Of a DNA stretch of 61,944 nt, positions 45,302 through 53,228 are shown in pieces. Numbering within the stretch: the stretch's first letter is position 1; the number at the start of each line of letters is the position of its first letter. A program made the translations under genes and the position numbers. The notes beneath the pieces are model-generated. The model did no database searches. It had not been told where the DNA came from and worked only from the letters and a program-made list of their open reading frames with translations. The DNA is from Clostridia bacterium (lineage in GTDB: Bacteria > Bacillota > Clostridia > Oscillospirales > CAG-272), in assembly GCA_017502875.1 (NCBI GenBank), contig JAFVUF010000013.1, positions 1 to 61,944 of the forward strand. Reading direction: 5' to 3'.

Positions 45302-45807
45302 TCCCCACCCTCGCTTTCCTCTGGCTTACGCATTGTTTGCATAACATAAGCAGTAAGTTTATCCATATTTAAAAACTCGCGCATTTTGTGTCCTTGGTAA
45401 AGGCTTTCCATTACTTTATCAACCTCGCTCTGAATGGTTGTTTCTATAAGGGAATTTATTTCGGAAACATAGCCTGCAAGGACTTTCTTTGCCGCTTCCT
45501 TTACTTTGTTCTTATATTCTTCCATATAGAAGTAACTGCCACTTCTCATAGGTTTGAGTTCTTCTTTGATTACTTCCTCAACAACAACCTTAATTGCAGT
45601 GTCCTGCTTCCATTCTACGATTTTAGGATGAAGACCGTCTTTGATTTCTTTCCTTACAAAATCCCTAAACTCGCTACCCCAAGACATCTTATGAAGAAAC
45701 TCTCTAACGACTTCTTCCTTGAATATATCGGTAAATACTATACCGTCATTTTCTTCAGTAAAATATTCAGATAATGAGCTGTTTTCTATGTCAATTTCAA
45801 ATTTCAT
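45298..45807 (-). CDS. Helical phage protein, unknown
   Basis: 169 residues, largely charged helices (FREFLHKM-like and KVVVEEVIKEELKPMRSG segments). The start follows AGAAGGA. No family recognised. Confidence 0.5.
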   Translation of the reverse strand: MKFEIDIENSSLSEYFTEENDGIVFTDIFKEEVVREFLHKMSWGSEFRDFVRKEIKDGLHPKIVEWKQDTAIKVVVEEVIKEELKPMRSGSYFYMEEYKNKVKEAAKKVLAGYVSEINSLIETTIQSEVDKVMESLYQGHKMREFLNMDKLTAYVMQTMRKPEESEGGE

Positions 45808-46172
45808 TTGTCCTTCTCGCTTTCGTATTTCTTTTTGATATTTTCTTTCGCCTTATTCAAGGCTACAACAATAGCACTTGCACAGTAGTAATCTTGGTGA
45901 GGATAGAGGTCAATTTTGGCTTTCTCCCAAATATTTATCTCTTTATCAATGATTTCCTCAACTTCCGCAAAAATCTCCCTCGCAACATCGGAAGCCTTGC
46001 GGTAGCCTTTTCCATACAAGTGCGTTGCTATCCGCATAAAATGAGTATCATCGCGATCTGCTCCGTGTACCGCCGCAAAGGCGAGGTCTATTACGTCAAT
46101 AGCAGTCTTAGGTTCAAAAATATCTCTCGCTAACTGTTTGATTTCCTCAATCTGATTTTCCACCGCACTCAC
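45804..46172 (-). CDS. Phage protein, unknown
   Basis: 122 residues, helical. The start is either GTG at 46172, overlapping the upstream stop, or GTG at 46163, which is better placed after AAAGGAG. No family recognised. Confidence 0.5.
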   Translation of the reverse strand: MSAVENQIEEIKQLARDIFEPKTAIDVIDLAFAAVHGADRDDTHFMRIATHLYGKGYRKASDVAREIFAEVEEIIDKEINIWEKAKIDLYPHQDYYCASAIVVALNKAKENIKKKYESEKDK

Positions 46173-46411
46173 GCTCCTTTCCGTCCGTCAAGATTCGGGA
46201 TAAACTGAAAGCACCACGCCTCATCGTGAATAAGTTCAAGATTTCCGTCCTCGTTTATGACAAGAACACCTATAAATTTAGGCTTGATATTTATTGCTTT
46301 CTCTATTTCCTCTGGAAAGTTATCTCCATAGTCCAAAAAATCTAACGACAATGCATTTAAAACCCTGCCGTTATGTACGACTTTGTAACGGCTTAAATCT
46401 ACATCTCGCAT
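46169..46411 (-). CDS. Small phage protein, unknown
   Basis: 80 residues starting MRDVDLSRYKVVHNGRVLNALSLD; the ATG at 46411 follows GGAGGTGG. FIGVLVINEDGNLELIHDEAWCFQFI is compact and beta-rich. It shares one base with the end of the ASCH gene. Confidence 0.55.
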   Translation of the reverse strand: MRDVDLSRYKVVHNGRVLNALSLDFLDYGDNFPEEIEKAINIKPKFIGVLVINEDGNLELIHDEAWCFQFIPNLDGRKGA

Positions 46412-46950
46412 TATTCCACCTCCATAACATAGCACCAGCTCTGCGGCGCCTTAATTTTCTGTGTACAACCGACGACCTTTGACTCCGAGATAAATGTGTG
46501 CGTCTGCCAAAGAGCAAATTTGCACTCCTGACAGTCATTTACCGGGCAAGGTCGCTTAAACTCCTTCAGCTCCCTCGGCTTGTCGTATATCTTCAGCGCC
46601 GAGATGTGCCAAGCCCAGCCGGAACATCTACCGCCCTCTCTGTAAAGGTAATTAAAAAGCTCCAAGTTAGTAAGACAAGTCCTCAAAAAAGCCGTGTTTT
46701 CAAGATGCTTTTCTCCGTGATCGTCAACCCTTGCGGCTATATAGGTCATTCTGTCGCAAATAAAATGCCCTATGACCTTTTTTCTGCGTCTGCTCTCGTA
46801 TATGTAGACCTTAAACGGTACGGAAACACTCGGTCTTGTTTTCCGTACCTCATCTTCCTTTTCATACACCGGCAGACCGTCTTTAAAGAAAAGCACGTTG
46901 CATATCTTGTCAACCCACTCAGGCTGTACGCTTAATAATACTGATATCAT
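46411..46950 (-). CDS. ASCH-domain phage protein
   Basis: 179 residues. MISVLLSVQPEWVDKI, EVRKTRP and PFKVYIYESRRRKKVIGHFICD are the ASCH pattern (PUA-like, RNA-binding fold). SGWAWHISALKIYDKPRELKEF and PQSWCYVMEVE complete the phage version. Start at 46950: the family begins here and the stop of the small upstream gene lies 4 bases before, suggesting reinitiation. The molecular role in phages is not settled. Confidence 0.75.
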   Translation of the reverse strand: MISVLLSVQPEWVDKICNVLFFKDGLPVYEKEDEVRKTRPSVSVPFKVYIYESRRRKKVIGHFICDRMTYIAARVDDHGEKHLENTAFLRTCLTNLELFNYLYREGGRCSGWAWHISALKIYDKPRELKEFKRPCPVNDCQECKFALWQTHTFISESKVVGCTQKIKAPQSWCYVMEVE

Positions 46951-46954
46951 GATA

Positions 46955-47062
46955 TCAACCGTCATCCTCCCTACAATCATCAAAGTACTTACAGAAAAGA
47001 CAACAGCTGCGGCACATCTTTCGCCGGGACTTGAATACCCAATGTAAAAATCTTTTTAGCAT
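46955..47062 (-). CDS. 35-residue Cys-rich protein
   Basis: A very small gene with AAGGGA before its ATG. Its start overlaps the upstream stop as TAATG and its stop leads into the ASCH gene. The product has cysteines C-x2-C-C-x2-C-x5-C (CRSCCLFCKYFDDC), fit to bind zinc. Placement in the operon and coupling on both sides support it. Confidence 0.55.
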   Translation of the reverse strand: MLKRFLHWVFKSRRKMCRSCCLFCKYFDDCREDDG

Positions 47063-47826
47063 TATCCCTTCCTCCCGTTCTTCTCACCTATCCTTGCTAA
47101 CCACAGATCAGCGGCCTTCTGCCAATCCGGAAGGCAATCCCAGCCTCTTTTAGCATTATAAGCGACAAACTTTTGCGCCTCGCTAAACGTCATGCTCATA
47201 CTGTCAAAGCAAGGATCACTATTTTCAAAATATACCGCCACCTTTGCTGTTGTAGGCGGAGACTTATCCATAGCCTCGCCTTCACTCTCACGCGCATGCG
47301 CGCTTTCAGTGGTAGTAGTAGTTATTTCCTTTCTCTTTCCGTTTTTACTTTCCACATTTACTTTACTTTCCGTATTTTTGCCGACATTTTCCCCATTATT
47401 GTCAACATTAACCGAGTTATTGCTAACAATAACCCAATTTTTAGGCGCAGAAATAAGAAGGTACCGACCGTCAATTGTGAACAAATTGCGACGCTCCGTC
47501 ATTTTCGCATACCGCTTTTGTATGCCCGATGACGTAAGCACCCCATATTTTTTATACAACCGACGGTCAAAGATACCGTACTCAGTACACCGATTTATCA
47601 CCTCGTCCACAAAATTGACACCCTTATTAATGCTCTGAGCGAACATCAATTTTACGGTGCGAGGAAAGGCGCAGTAGTAGCCTTTGTCGCCGTAGATTCG
47701 TTGCCACAGCTTAATGACAGTCGCAAAGCCGTCCAGCCCGAATTCAGCCTCGATGTACTTTATTTCATCGTCCATTTGGCAATCAAGGGAGAAATAGTCG
47801 ACACCGTCTTTAAGCGGTCTCGCCAT
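47062..47826 (-). CDS. Phage replication initiator (DUF4373/Lin1244-like)
   Basis: 254 residues. ARPLKDGVDYFSLDCQMDDEIKYIEAEFGLDGFATVIKLWQRIYG is the Lin1244/Lin1753-type winged-helix start found in phage replisome organisers. A low-complexity linker follows (S/N/T/E, about 130-195) and then a short C-terminal part (DSMSMTFSEAQKFVAYNAKRGW) resembling helicase-loader-interacting tails. A replication origin may lie in the linker DNA, but I see no clear iterons. Confidence 0.7.
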   Translation of the reverse strand: MARPLKDGVDYFSLDCQMDDEIKYIEAEFGLDGFATVIKLWQRIYGDKGYYCAFPRTVKLMFAQSINKGVNFVDEVINRCTEYGIFDRRLYKKYGVLTSSGIQKRYAKMTERRNLFTIDGRYLLISAPKNWVIVSNNSVNVDNNGENVGKNTESKVNVESKNGKRKEITTTTTESAHARESEGEAMDKSPPTTAKVAVYFENSDPCFDSMSMTFSEAQKFVAYNAKRGWDCLPDWQKAADLWLARIGEKNGRKG

Positions 47827-47838
47827 ATTAGACTCCTT

Positions 47839-49005
47839 TCACTCTTCACTTGCGAAGCTTTCTGCGGCAGCAGTTAAAAGCTTCGCTACCGCCCCCGAAA
47901 GCTTAGCCTTCACCTCATCGGGCGCGCTTTCCACCCTCTCGGTGATTTTTGTTAGAAGCTCGCTCACCTGCTCGATAAGCACCGATACCACCTTGACAGT
48001 ATCATCGGAAGCCGCGATAAGCTTCTGCTTCATCTCAGCAATACGCTTCTCCGCTTCGGCTTCAGCCTCGGCGCGAACGTCCTTGACCGTCTCCATACCC
48101 TCTAAGCGAACCTGCTCCAGCTCCTGCTCGTGCTTCTTTTGAACCTCTGCAATAGCCTCAGCTTTAATTCTCTCAATGTCCTCGGCGCTTACCTCTGCCG
48201 CAGGCGAAGCCTTTTTAAGCTCGTCCAGCTCCTTCTGAAGCTCCTTTAACTGAGCCTTTCCCGCCTTCTCCGCAGCCTTGACAGCCTTTTCTTTATCACT
48301 TTCAGCTTTTTTTAAGGCTTCCTCAAGACCTTGTATATTTGCCTGCAGGCGCTTACCTGCTTCCTCAGCGGCATTTTTAGCCTTCTCCGCACTATCAGCC
48401 GCGCTCTTTGCCGACATAGCCTCAAGTTCCGCTCTGCCCTTTGCACCGATAAGCTCTACTATCTCATCGTCCTGCGCCTCTAACTTCTCCTCAAGCGCTC
48501 TTTTTTCCTTAACGAGAGCCTTGACCTCACGCGCCGACATACCGGCAAGGTCGTTTCCCTCGGCAAGCCGAGCCCTCTCAGCCTTCGGGAGCTTAAAGAC
48601 CTCAACCATACGGGAGTAATCAAGGCCCGCGAACAGCTCCGCCTGAGTCTTACCGGTAAGCATGTCCACCTGACCGTCGGAAAGCTCCCTGTAAATGCGC
48701 ATAAAATTCTGCGCCGTAGAATCAGAGTAAGCAACGTTGGTTTCAAGCCAAGCACCCCACTCACCGCGCGGAACGGTCTCCTTCGCCTCGCAAAGCAAAC
48801 GTCCTATCTCATAAACACCGCTTACGACCTGACCGCCGAGCGTCTGAATAATAGCCGCGGTCTGCGCTTTTATAACGTTTATCTCAGCGGCAATAACCTC
48901 AGGGCTTCTCCCGGTCGCAGTGGCAACTGCCGTTCCCGAAACGTCTGGGATTATCTCCACAGCTTCTATAAGCCCCTCTCCGTCCATTTCGATTATGTTT
49001 TCCAT
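47839..49005 (-). CDS. DUF3102 coiled-coil phage protein
   Basis: 388 residues. Residues 35-150 (EVIAAEINVIKAQTAAIIQTLGGQ, IGRLLCEAKETVPRGEWGAWLE) are the DUF3102 domain, related to KorB/ParB-like DNA-binding helices. A very long Ala/Glu/Lys coiled coil follows (about 165-340). The early position suggests a DNA replication or partition role. A related 16-bp palindrome lies in the first part of the gene. Confidence 0.75.
   Translation of the reverse strand: MENIIEMDGEGLIEAVEIIPDVSGTAVATATGRSPEVIAAEINVIKAQTAAIIQTLGGQVVSGVYEIGRLLCEAKETVPRGEWGAWLETNVAYSDSTAQNFMRIYRELSDGQVDMLTGKTQAELFAGLDYSRMVEVFKLPKAERARLAEGNDLAGMSAREVKALVKEKRALEEKLEAQDDEIVELIGAKGRAELEAMSAKSAADSAEKAKNAAEEAGKRLQANIQGLEEALKKAESDKEKAVKAAEKAGKAQLKELQKELDELKKASPAAEVSAEDIERIKAEAIAEVQKKHEQELEQVRLEGMETVKDVRAEAEAEAEKRIAEMKQKLIAASDDTVKVVSVLIEQVSELLTKITERVESAPDEVKAKLSGAVAKLLTAAAESFASEE
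48935..48950. repeat. Palindrome family, copy 4
   Basis: CCCGAAACGTCTGGGA, 13 of 16 bases match the consensus, in the DUF3102 gene. Its reading frame differs from copies 1, 2 and 5. Confidence 0.4.
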
Positions 49006-49019
49006 ATCTTCTCCTATTC

Positions 49020-50717
49020 TTATTTAATAGCAATATTTAACTGTTTATTCATCGTATTTAACGCATTTATGTATTTCAGCCATTGATTCGCAAACACAAC
49101 AACGTCCTCGCTCGGATCACTGTTCTTATAACCTCTGTTCTGCTGGATTTTGTCGTTCTTATATTCAAGCGTGTAGTACGGCGTATTCGGCTCTGAAAGC
49201 TTCCGAATAAAAAATATGTTCGTCTTTCCCTTGGCGACATCATTAGCATACCGGGCAACACAGTGATCAAGCGACTTACCCTCCGCTATAAGCTCATTCT
49301 GATCGGCGCATGGACGGATAATAAGTCCGGCACCCTCATCGGTGTAAGCATAGCTTTTTAGGTAATCCGCACGTCTTATAATAGCCGCATTAGTTATCTC
49401 GTCCGACTTTTCAGCAATCATTTTAACCTTCTCGTCATGAGCAAAGCGCAGGTCTTTTGGGAACTGAAGAGATGGCGGCACCTCACCGTAGAGCATTTCG
49501 AGCGCTTCCCAATAGTCCATAAGATACCTTGCGTCAATCCTTATCCCATATCGCTTATGTAAATGACGGTCAAGGTAATTAAGTGTTCTTTCAACGGGCA
49601 AACGGTATCTTGATAACAGCTCGCTTACCTCGCTTATTTTCGCCGTTTGCGCCGCCTGGAGCTGTACCGAAGTAAGTCGTACCCCATAGGCTTTCTTTAC
49701 GTCGCGGTAGAATTTAAGCGCATCAAAATCAAATTGCCTACCTACCCACATTTCAGTTTTCTCTAAACCGAGCATGCGATGAGGCTTTACCTCCTCTGTT
49801 CCGATGTAATAAGAAGCTCTCGATACCTCACACTTTTCTTTTTGAACGTACCAACCGTAATGAACGGTACATTTTTCTATAACATCAGTAACTATCCTTT
49901 GACAGCCTTGGCGCACGAGATTCTCTATCTGAGGATATTTGCACCACATACGAAGATACTGTACGGGATAGCTCTCATTGCAGGTATCTACGTAGACGTC
50001 AAGCGCGCTGTTACAGGCGTCAGTAGACTCAACGGTTTTGGGAGAATCGACAAAAATGTGCATTCGGTCAAACGAGCTGAATTTATCCTCATAGGTATAC
50101 CTCGGCTGCCACCTTGCGTAAAAGGTAATAGCATTGCTATAATTATGCTGACACCCGGCAAAGCGTACGACTGTCTTGTCTATCACCGCCACTCCCTGCA
50201 TTTTGTCAGCGCCGTAGACAACTGTCGCGTCCTTCCTTACACACTTTCTCACCTTCCAGCCGAGGACGGTAAGATGACCGCCAACGTTATGTACGGTAAG
50301 AATATGATCACTGTCTATTTCATAGCTCTCTCTGTTTCCTATCCTTGCGGCTCCGATAGCCTCGCACTGCCGAAAGCACGACGGGCACGTTGCTTTCTTA
50401 CCGCTATATACCATCTCTCCGGTGCCTATATCCCGAAAACCGTATCTATCAGGCGGACCGCCATAAGCACGACAGCAGCCATCATCAATCGGCATATATT
50501 CAAGATAAGCCTCGTCTCCGCAATGAGAGCATTTCACCTTAACAGCCTTTGTTTTTCGGCCGTCGCATAAGGGATCGGCAAAATAACCTATACTGTATAC
50601 AAGAGCTGACTTCGATAGAAAACCTCTCGCACGTAGCCGTTCCGCAACCTCCTCAGGCGGATTTTGCGGCAATAGCTTGCACATACGGTCAAGCTCTCCT
50701 CTTATTGCTTGCCTCAT
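49020..50717 (-). CDS. PcfJ-family protein
   Basis: 565 residues; the ATG at 50717 follows GAGGTG. The N-terminal part has zinc-binding CSHCGDEA and CPSCFRQC. The C-terminal PcfJ domain has LIAEGKSLDHCVARYANDVAKGKTNIFFIRKLSEPNTPYYTLEY. PcfJ was named from conjugative plasmid pCF10; its function is not established. It follows pcfK directly, as in plasmids and ICEs. Confidence 0.8.
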   Translation of the reverse strand: MRQAIRGELDRMCKLLPQNPPEEVAERLRARGFLSKSALVYSIGYFADPLCDGRKTKAVKVKCSHCGDEAYLEYMPIDDGCCRAYGGPPDRYGFRDIGTGEMVYSGKKATCPSCFRQCEAIGAARIGNRESYEIDSDHILTVHNVGGHLTVLGWKVRKCVRKDATVVYGADKMQGVAVIDKTVVRFAGCQHNYSNAITFYARWQPRYTYEDKFSSFDRMHIFVDSPKTVESTDACNSALDVYVDTCNESYPVQYLRMWCKYPQIENLVRQGCQRIVTDVIEKCTVHYGWYVQKEKCEVSRASYYIGTEEVKPHRMLGLEKTEMWVGRQFDFDALKFYRDVKKAYGVRLTSVQLQAAQTAKISEVSELLSRYRLPVERTLNYLDRHLHKRYGIRIDARYLMDYWEALEMLYGEVPPSLQFPKDLRFAHDEKVKMIAEKSDEITNAAIIRRADYLKSYAYTDEGAGLIIRPCADQNELIAEGKSLDHCVARYANDVAKGKTNIFFIRKLSEPNTPYYTLEYKNDKIQQNRGYKNSDPSEDVVVFANQWLKYINALNTMNKQLNIAIK

Positions 50718-50725
50718 ATCGCACC

Positions 50726-51094
50726 TCACATAAAGTCGAGTAGAGAGAGCTTTGCGCCGCTTTCATTTGGCTTTTTCCCAGACGTCTGGGATTTTTGTGT
50801 TTCCTCTCTCGCAGGAAGCTTATAAAACTCGCGCAGAATCCCGTCAGCTATCATAGGAGAAACACAGAAGCAAGAATTCCCCCTACCACCGACCTTGTGC
50901 TTGTCCGCATACTTCTTTATCTCCTTCTCGGCATCCGCAATACCCATGCCGTCAACCTCAATATCCTGTTTTAAAATTTCAAGACACTTAGGATCAGAGG
51001 CGGCTATATCCTTTAACTGTTCTCCTACCATAAACACAGCGGTGTTCTCATGTCCCTCCTGCTGCTTTGAAATGATTTCGATTAACGTCTCCAT
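50726..51094 (-). CDS. PcfK-family protein
   Basis: 122 residues. GMGIADAEKEIKKYADKHKVGGRGNSCFCVSPMIADGILREFYKLP is the PcfK signature, and the C-terminus ends KLSLLDFM. It probably works with PcfJ. The ATG at 51094 follows GGGGAGG and overlaps the upstream stop as TAATG. A perfect palindrome copy encodes its SQTSGKK stretch. Confidence 0.75.
   Translation of the reverse strand: METLIEIISKQQEGHENTAVFMVGEQLKDIAASDPKCLEILKQDIEVDGMGIADAEKEIKKYADKHKVGGRGNSCFCVSPMIADGILREFYKLPAREETQKSQTSGKKPNESGAKLSLLDFM
50776..50791. repeat. Palindrome family, copy 5
   Basis: TCCCAGACGTCTGGGA, identical to copy 1 and in the same reading frame (SQTSGKK), but in an unrelated gene. Confidence 0.6.
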
Positions 51095-51399
51095 TATCCT
51101 CCCCATCCTTTCTCTATACGTTGTCTCTTTTCAGCCTCGCTTCTTTCAATCTCCGCTTTAAGCTCCTGCTCGGTAGCAAGCTCGCAGCGTTCAGGCGCGC
51201 TGTGCGTAATATGACCGCCGCCGGCTTGGAGCAGCTCAACGTACTCACTCGGTACAAGCTCGCCGTTCTTTTCGACAAACCAAACGCCTACGCGGGTAAT
51301 GCGCTGATAAACGAAGCTTATCCTTGCCGCGCCGTCCACGTACCAAGCCTTTACAGGCTTACCATTTCGCGCGGCTTCTAATGCCTGATCATACGTCAT
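51094..51399 (-). CDS. DUF2829-like small phage protein
   Basis: 101 residues. TYDQALEAARNGKPVKAWYVDGA and a C-terminal charged helix (ELATEQELKAEIERSEAEKRQR). The start resembles the MxFxxALxxxKxGKxVxR pattern of DUF2829, but the match is loose. It overlaps pcfK by one base. Confidence 0.5.
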   Translation of the reverse strand: MTYDQALEAARNGKPVKAWYVDGAARISFVYQRITRVGVWFVEKNGELVPSEYVELLQAGGGHITHSAPERCELATEQELKAEIERSEAEKRQRIEKGWGG

Positions 51400-51402
51400 T
51401 TT

Positions 51403-51720
51403 TTACACCGCCCCCATGAACATGTTTACAATTCCGCAAAGGGAAAGAACGCCGATTGTTACGCATAGCGCGAGCAGAGCGCACATTAAAATCCGTCTCC
51501 ATTTTTGCACGACGTCAAAATCCTCCAAAATTTCCTCATAAATATCAAACATACACTTGACATTTTTCTTTTTTTGTGATATAATTTGTCTGCGATAGGG
51601 CGTAAATATCCTATAAAGGATATCTATGCGCTTCTTAGACCTTACAGTAGCCGCCAAGCCTTGTGTAAGGTCTTTTTTCTTTTGCTCGCAGACGCTCGTC
51701 TGCTCTTTTCTTTTTGTCAT
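51403..51720 (-). CDS. Small basic membrane protein (start uncertain)
   Basis: 105 residues if started at 51720, where AAAGG lies 5 bases upstream. The first 55 residues are very basic. MFDIYEEILEDFDVVQKWRR and one membrane helix (about 82-103) follow. A shorter 49-residue form could start at 51552, without a ribosome site. The 5' half is antisense to a consensus-promoter small RNA on the plus strand, so the longer reading may not be translated. Confidence 0.4.
   Translation of the reverse strand: MTKRKEQTSVCEQKKKDLTQGLAATVRSKKRIDILYRIFTPYRRQIISQKKKNVKCMFDIYEEILEDFDVVQKWRRILMCALLALCVTIGVLSLCGIVNMFMGAV
51557..51585 (+). promoter_or_regulatory. Consensus promoter facing against the early operon
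   Basis: TTGACA (51557-51562), 17-bp spacer, TATAAT (51580-51585), extended by TG before the -10. It is a perfect 12 of 12 match. Confidence 0.75.
51592..51678 (+). ncRNA. Candidate phage small RNA, about 87 nt
   Basis: It starts about 7 nt after a perfect extended promoter. A first hairpin has ATATCC/GGATAT topped by TATAAA, extended by GCGTA/TATGC. A second one, AGACCTTAC/GTAAGGTCT (51637-51645 with 51665-51673), is followed by TTTTT and ends the transcript. The 19-nt terminator loop is exposed. An ATG at 51626 after AAAGGA could start a peptide, but that frame runs through the terminator. It is antisense to the early gene at 51403-51720. Confidence 0.6.
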
Positions 51721-51794
51721 TTCCACCTTTATGTATTTCCTTTCTTTTAGTCGGGTCCTCCCGGCTTATTTTTTTCGCAGGCGAACCTCCTGCC

Positions 51795-52073
51795 TTATAG
51801 CCTTGCAATATACCGCTTGTCCACTATGGACTCCCAGTACTCGATTTCCGAACGTAGAATTCTCCCGTCGTGCCCGAGCTTGCCGCCGCCGCAAACGTGC
51901 CTTACTCCCTGCATTATCTCATATGCCTTCGACTTGCTTATGCCACCGTACCGGGCGCGAACGGCCTCGACGTCGAGGTAAGGCTTTTCAGCCTCACCTC
52001 GCTCGGCCTTAATCCCTTCCATATAGCCCTTCATGTAGGCTTGCATATACTGCTCATCCACCGCTACTGTCAT
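51795..52073 (-). CDS. Excisionase-like HTH protein
   Basis: 92 residues. YLDVEAVRARYGGISKSKAYEIMQGV and a C-terminal GRILRSEIEYWESIV form the winged-helix pattern of small phage excisionase or AlpA/helix-17-type proteins. It may direct excision with the integrase or regulate transcription. It overlaps the upstream gene by 20 bases. The short gap 51721-51794 holds the plus-strand hairpin CGGG/CCCG followed by a T-run. Confidence 0.55.
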   Translation of the reverse strand: MTVAVDEQYMQAYMKGYMEGIKAERGEAEKPYLDVEAVRARYGGISKSKAYEIMQGVRHVCGGGKLGHDGRILRSEIEYWESIVDKRYIARL

Positions 52074-52407
52074 CTTCTTTTTTCTCCTTTTCTATTCTCT
52101 TTAAATAATCAGCCACAGCCATAAGACCAAAGTCTAATTGCTTATGCATTGCGTTTAACCGCAACTCAGAAATTGCCATTTCGTTATCTTCTTCATACAC
52201 GTCTCCGCGTGGCATAATATCCTGCACGTCATAATAAATCACTTTTGCAGCCCATAACGTTTTGAGAAGTTCATTAAGCTTATCGATAAGCTTAGTGCGC
52301 TTTTCAGGAGTGAATGCTCTTGCCGCCTTGCGTTTTTCGATACGTTCTTGAATCTCGGCTCTGCGCATTGCCCTTTCTTCTTCATTTCTCTCATTCTTCT
52401 TTTCCAT
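52054..52407 (-). CDS. Small helical phage protein, unknown
   Basis: 117 residues, highly charged (first 40 residues nearly all K/E/R). LIDKLNELLKTLWAAKVIYYDVQDIM and LRLNAMHKQLDFGLMAVADYLKRIEKE follow. The ATG at 52407 has the ideal AAGGAGG site. No family recognised. Confidence 0.55.
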   Translation of the reverse strand: MEKKNERNEEERAMRRAEIQERIEKRKAARAFTPEKRTKLIDKLNELLKTLWAAKVIYYDVQDIMPRGDVYEEDNEMAISELRLNAMHKQLDFGLMAVADYLKRIEKEKKEDDSSGG

Positions 52408-52561
52408 AATTTTTCCTCCTTGGCCGGCATTTCCGACCTTTTTAAATTTATTATTATGAATATACGAATTTCTCATATTTCATAATTGAGGAACATTATA
52501 TACGACTTTTCTATCTTGTCAATATCCTTTATAAATATTTTTATAAAAAGTTTTCGACAAA

Positions 52562-52762
52562 TTATTCGACCGGGATAACCAGCTCGTCAAGCGCGCAACC
52601 CATCATCTTGGCGATCTCCACAGCCATCATAAAGCTCGGCTGCTTAAACCCGACAAGAATGTGCCTGATAGCGCCCTCAGAGACGCCGAATTTCTTTGCA
52701 AGAGATACGTTAGTAATCTTATTCTCCTTCATATACTCCGCAAGCTTCTTTCCGTTAAACAT
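52562..52762 (-). CDS. Cro-like XRE-family regulator
   Basis: 66 residues, a single helix-turn-helix (KLAEYMKENKITNVSLAKKFGVSEGAIRHILVGFKQPS) plus a short dimerisation tail. It is the first gene of the early operon and is transcribed away from the repressor side, as expected of Cro. Probable targets are the TTCGTACCGAGAT sites at 52792 and 53213. Confidence 0.7.
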   Translation of the reverse strand: MFNGKKLAEYMKENKITNVSLAKKFGVSEGAIRHILVGFKQPSFMMAVEIAKMMGCALDELVIPVE

Positions 52763-52791
52763 CGTTTTTTGCCCCCTCTCCTCTTTAATTG

Positions 52792-52804
52792 TTCGTACCG
52801 AGAT
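52792..52804. promoter_or_regulatory. Operator TTCGTACCGAGAT, copy 1
   Basis: Exact inverted copy of 53213-53225, 408 bp away. It lies one base upstream of the -35 of the promoter at 52806. Confidence 0.6.
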
Positions 52805-52805
52805 A

Positions 52806-52834
52806 TTGACATTCCCCTTTTTTAGTGCTATAAT
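52806..52834 (+). promoter_or_regulatory. Consensus plus-strand promoter in the control region
   Basis: TTGACA (52806-52811), 17-bp spacer, TATAAT (52829-52834), with TGC before the -10. The transcript would start in the hairpin TGCTC-TTAT-GAGCA (52841-52854). Confidence 0.75.
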
Positions 52835-52873
52835 AAATTATGCTCTTATGAGCAGAGAAAGGGGGAGGTTATT

Positions 52874-52912
52874 ATGACCAAACTTTTGACTTTGCTCGCT
52901 CCCGAAAGGTAA
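52874..52912 (+). CDS. Twelve-residue leader peptide
   Basis: MTKLLTLLAPER, with the strong ribosome site AAAGGGGGAGG placed 7 bases before the ATG and a consensus promoter 40 bp upstream. I infer a leader peptide or the start of a regulatory RNA. The following 52,913-53,228 contains only short basic reading frames without ribosome sites and a hairpin at about 53,168-53,188. Confidence 0.4.
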   Translation: MTKLLTLLAPER

Positions 52913-53212
52913 CGAAATACATATGCGGCGTCGCAGGAAAAGCGTAAAAATCCGCGGCAAGACCCCAACGCAGGAACGCGAAAAAATCCCGAGGGAACTC
53001 TCTTAAAAGCACGCCGTTTATGTTATTCCGTTGTTTGATTACGGCAATGGGCATTATAGCGGAACTAAAACCGCTAAAGCGTCATCGCGTTTCAAGAAGA
53101 GCGAAGTGTGTTTTTGCTCGGTAATTACCTGCAAAATGCTTCGGGTAAAAAAATTTGGCGCATTGCTGACCGTTAACACACAACGGTCGGCTCTGTGTCA
53201 AACCCTTTCAAC

Positions 53213-53225
53213 ATCTCGGTACGAA
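53213..53225. promoter_or_regulatory. Operator TTCGTACCGAGAT, copy 2
   Basis: Lies 3 bp downstream of the -10 of the early promoter, in the same orientation as that promoter (minus strand). Confidence 0.6.
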
Positions 53226-53228
53226 TAT

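Noticed and set aside
47062-47826. Replication origin inside the initiator gene
   Set aside because: The linker DNA is low in complexity, but I could not find iterons or clear DnaA-type boxes.
51626-52012. Plus-strand 128-codon frame starting in the small RNA
   Set aside because: It runs through the terminator hairpin and against two minus-strand genes; residue composition (R/S/C-rich) is shadow-like.
52872-53054. Minus-strand 60-codon frame opposite the leader peptide
   Set aside because: No ribosome site, and it runs antisense to a strong promoter and ribosome site; more likely a shadow frame.
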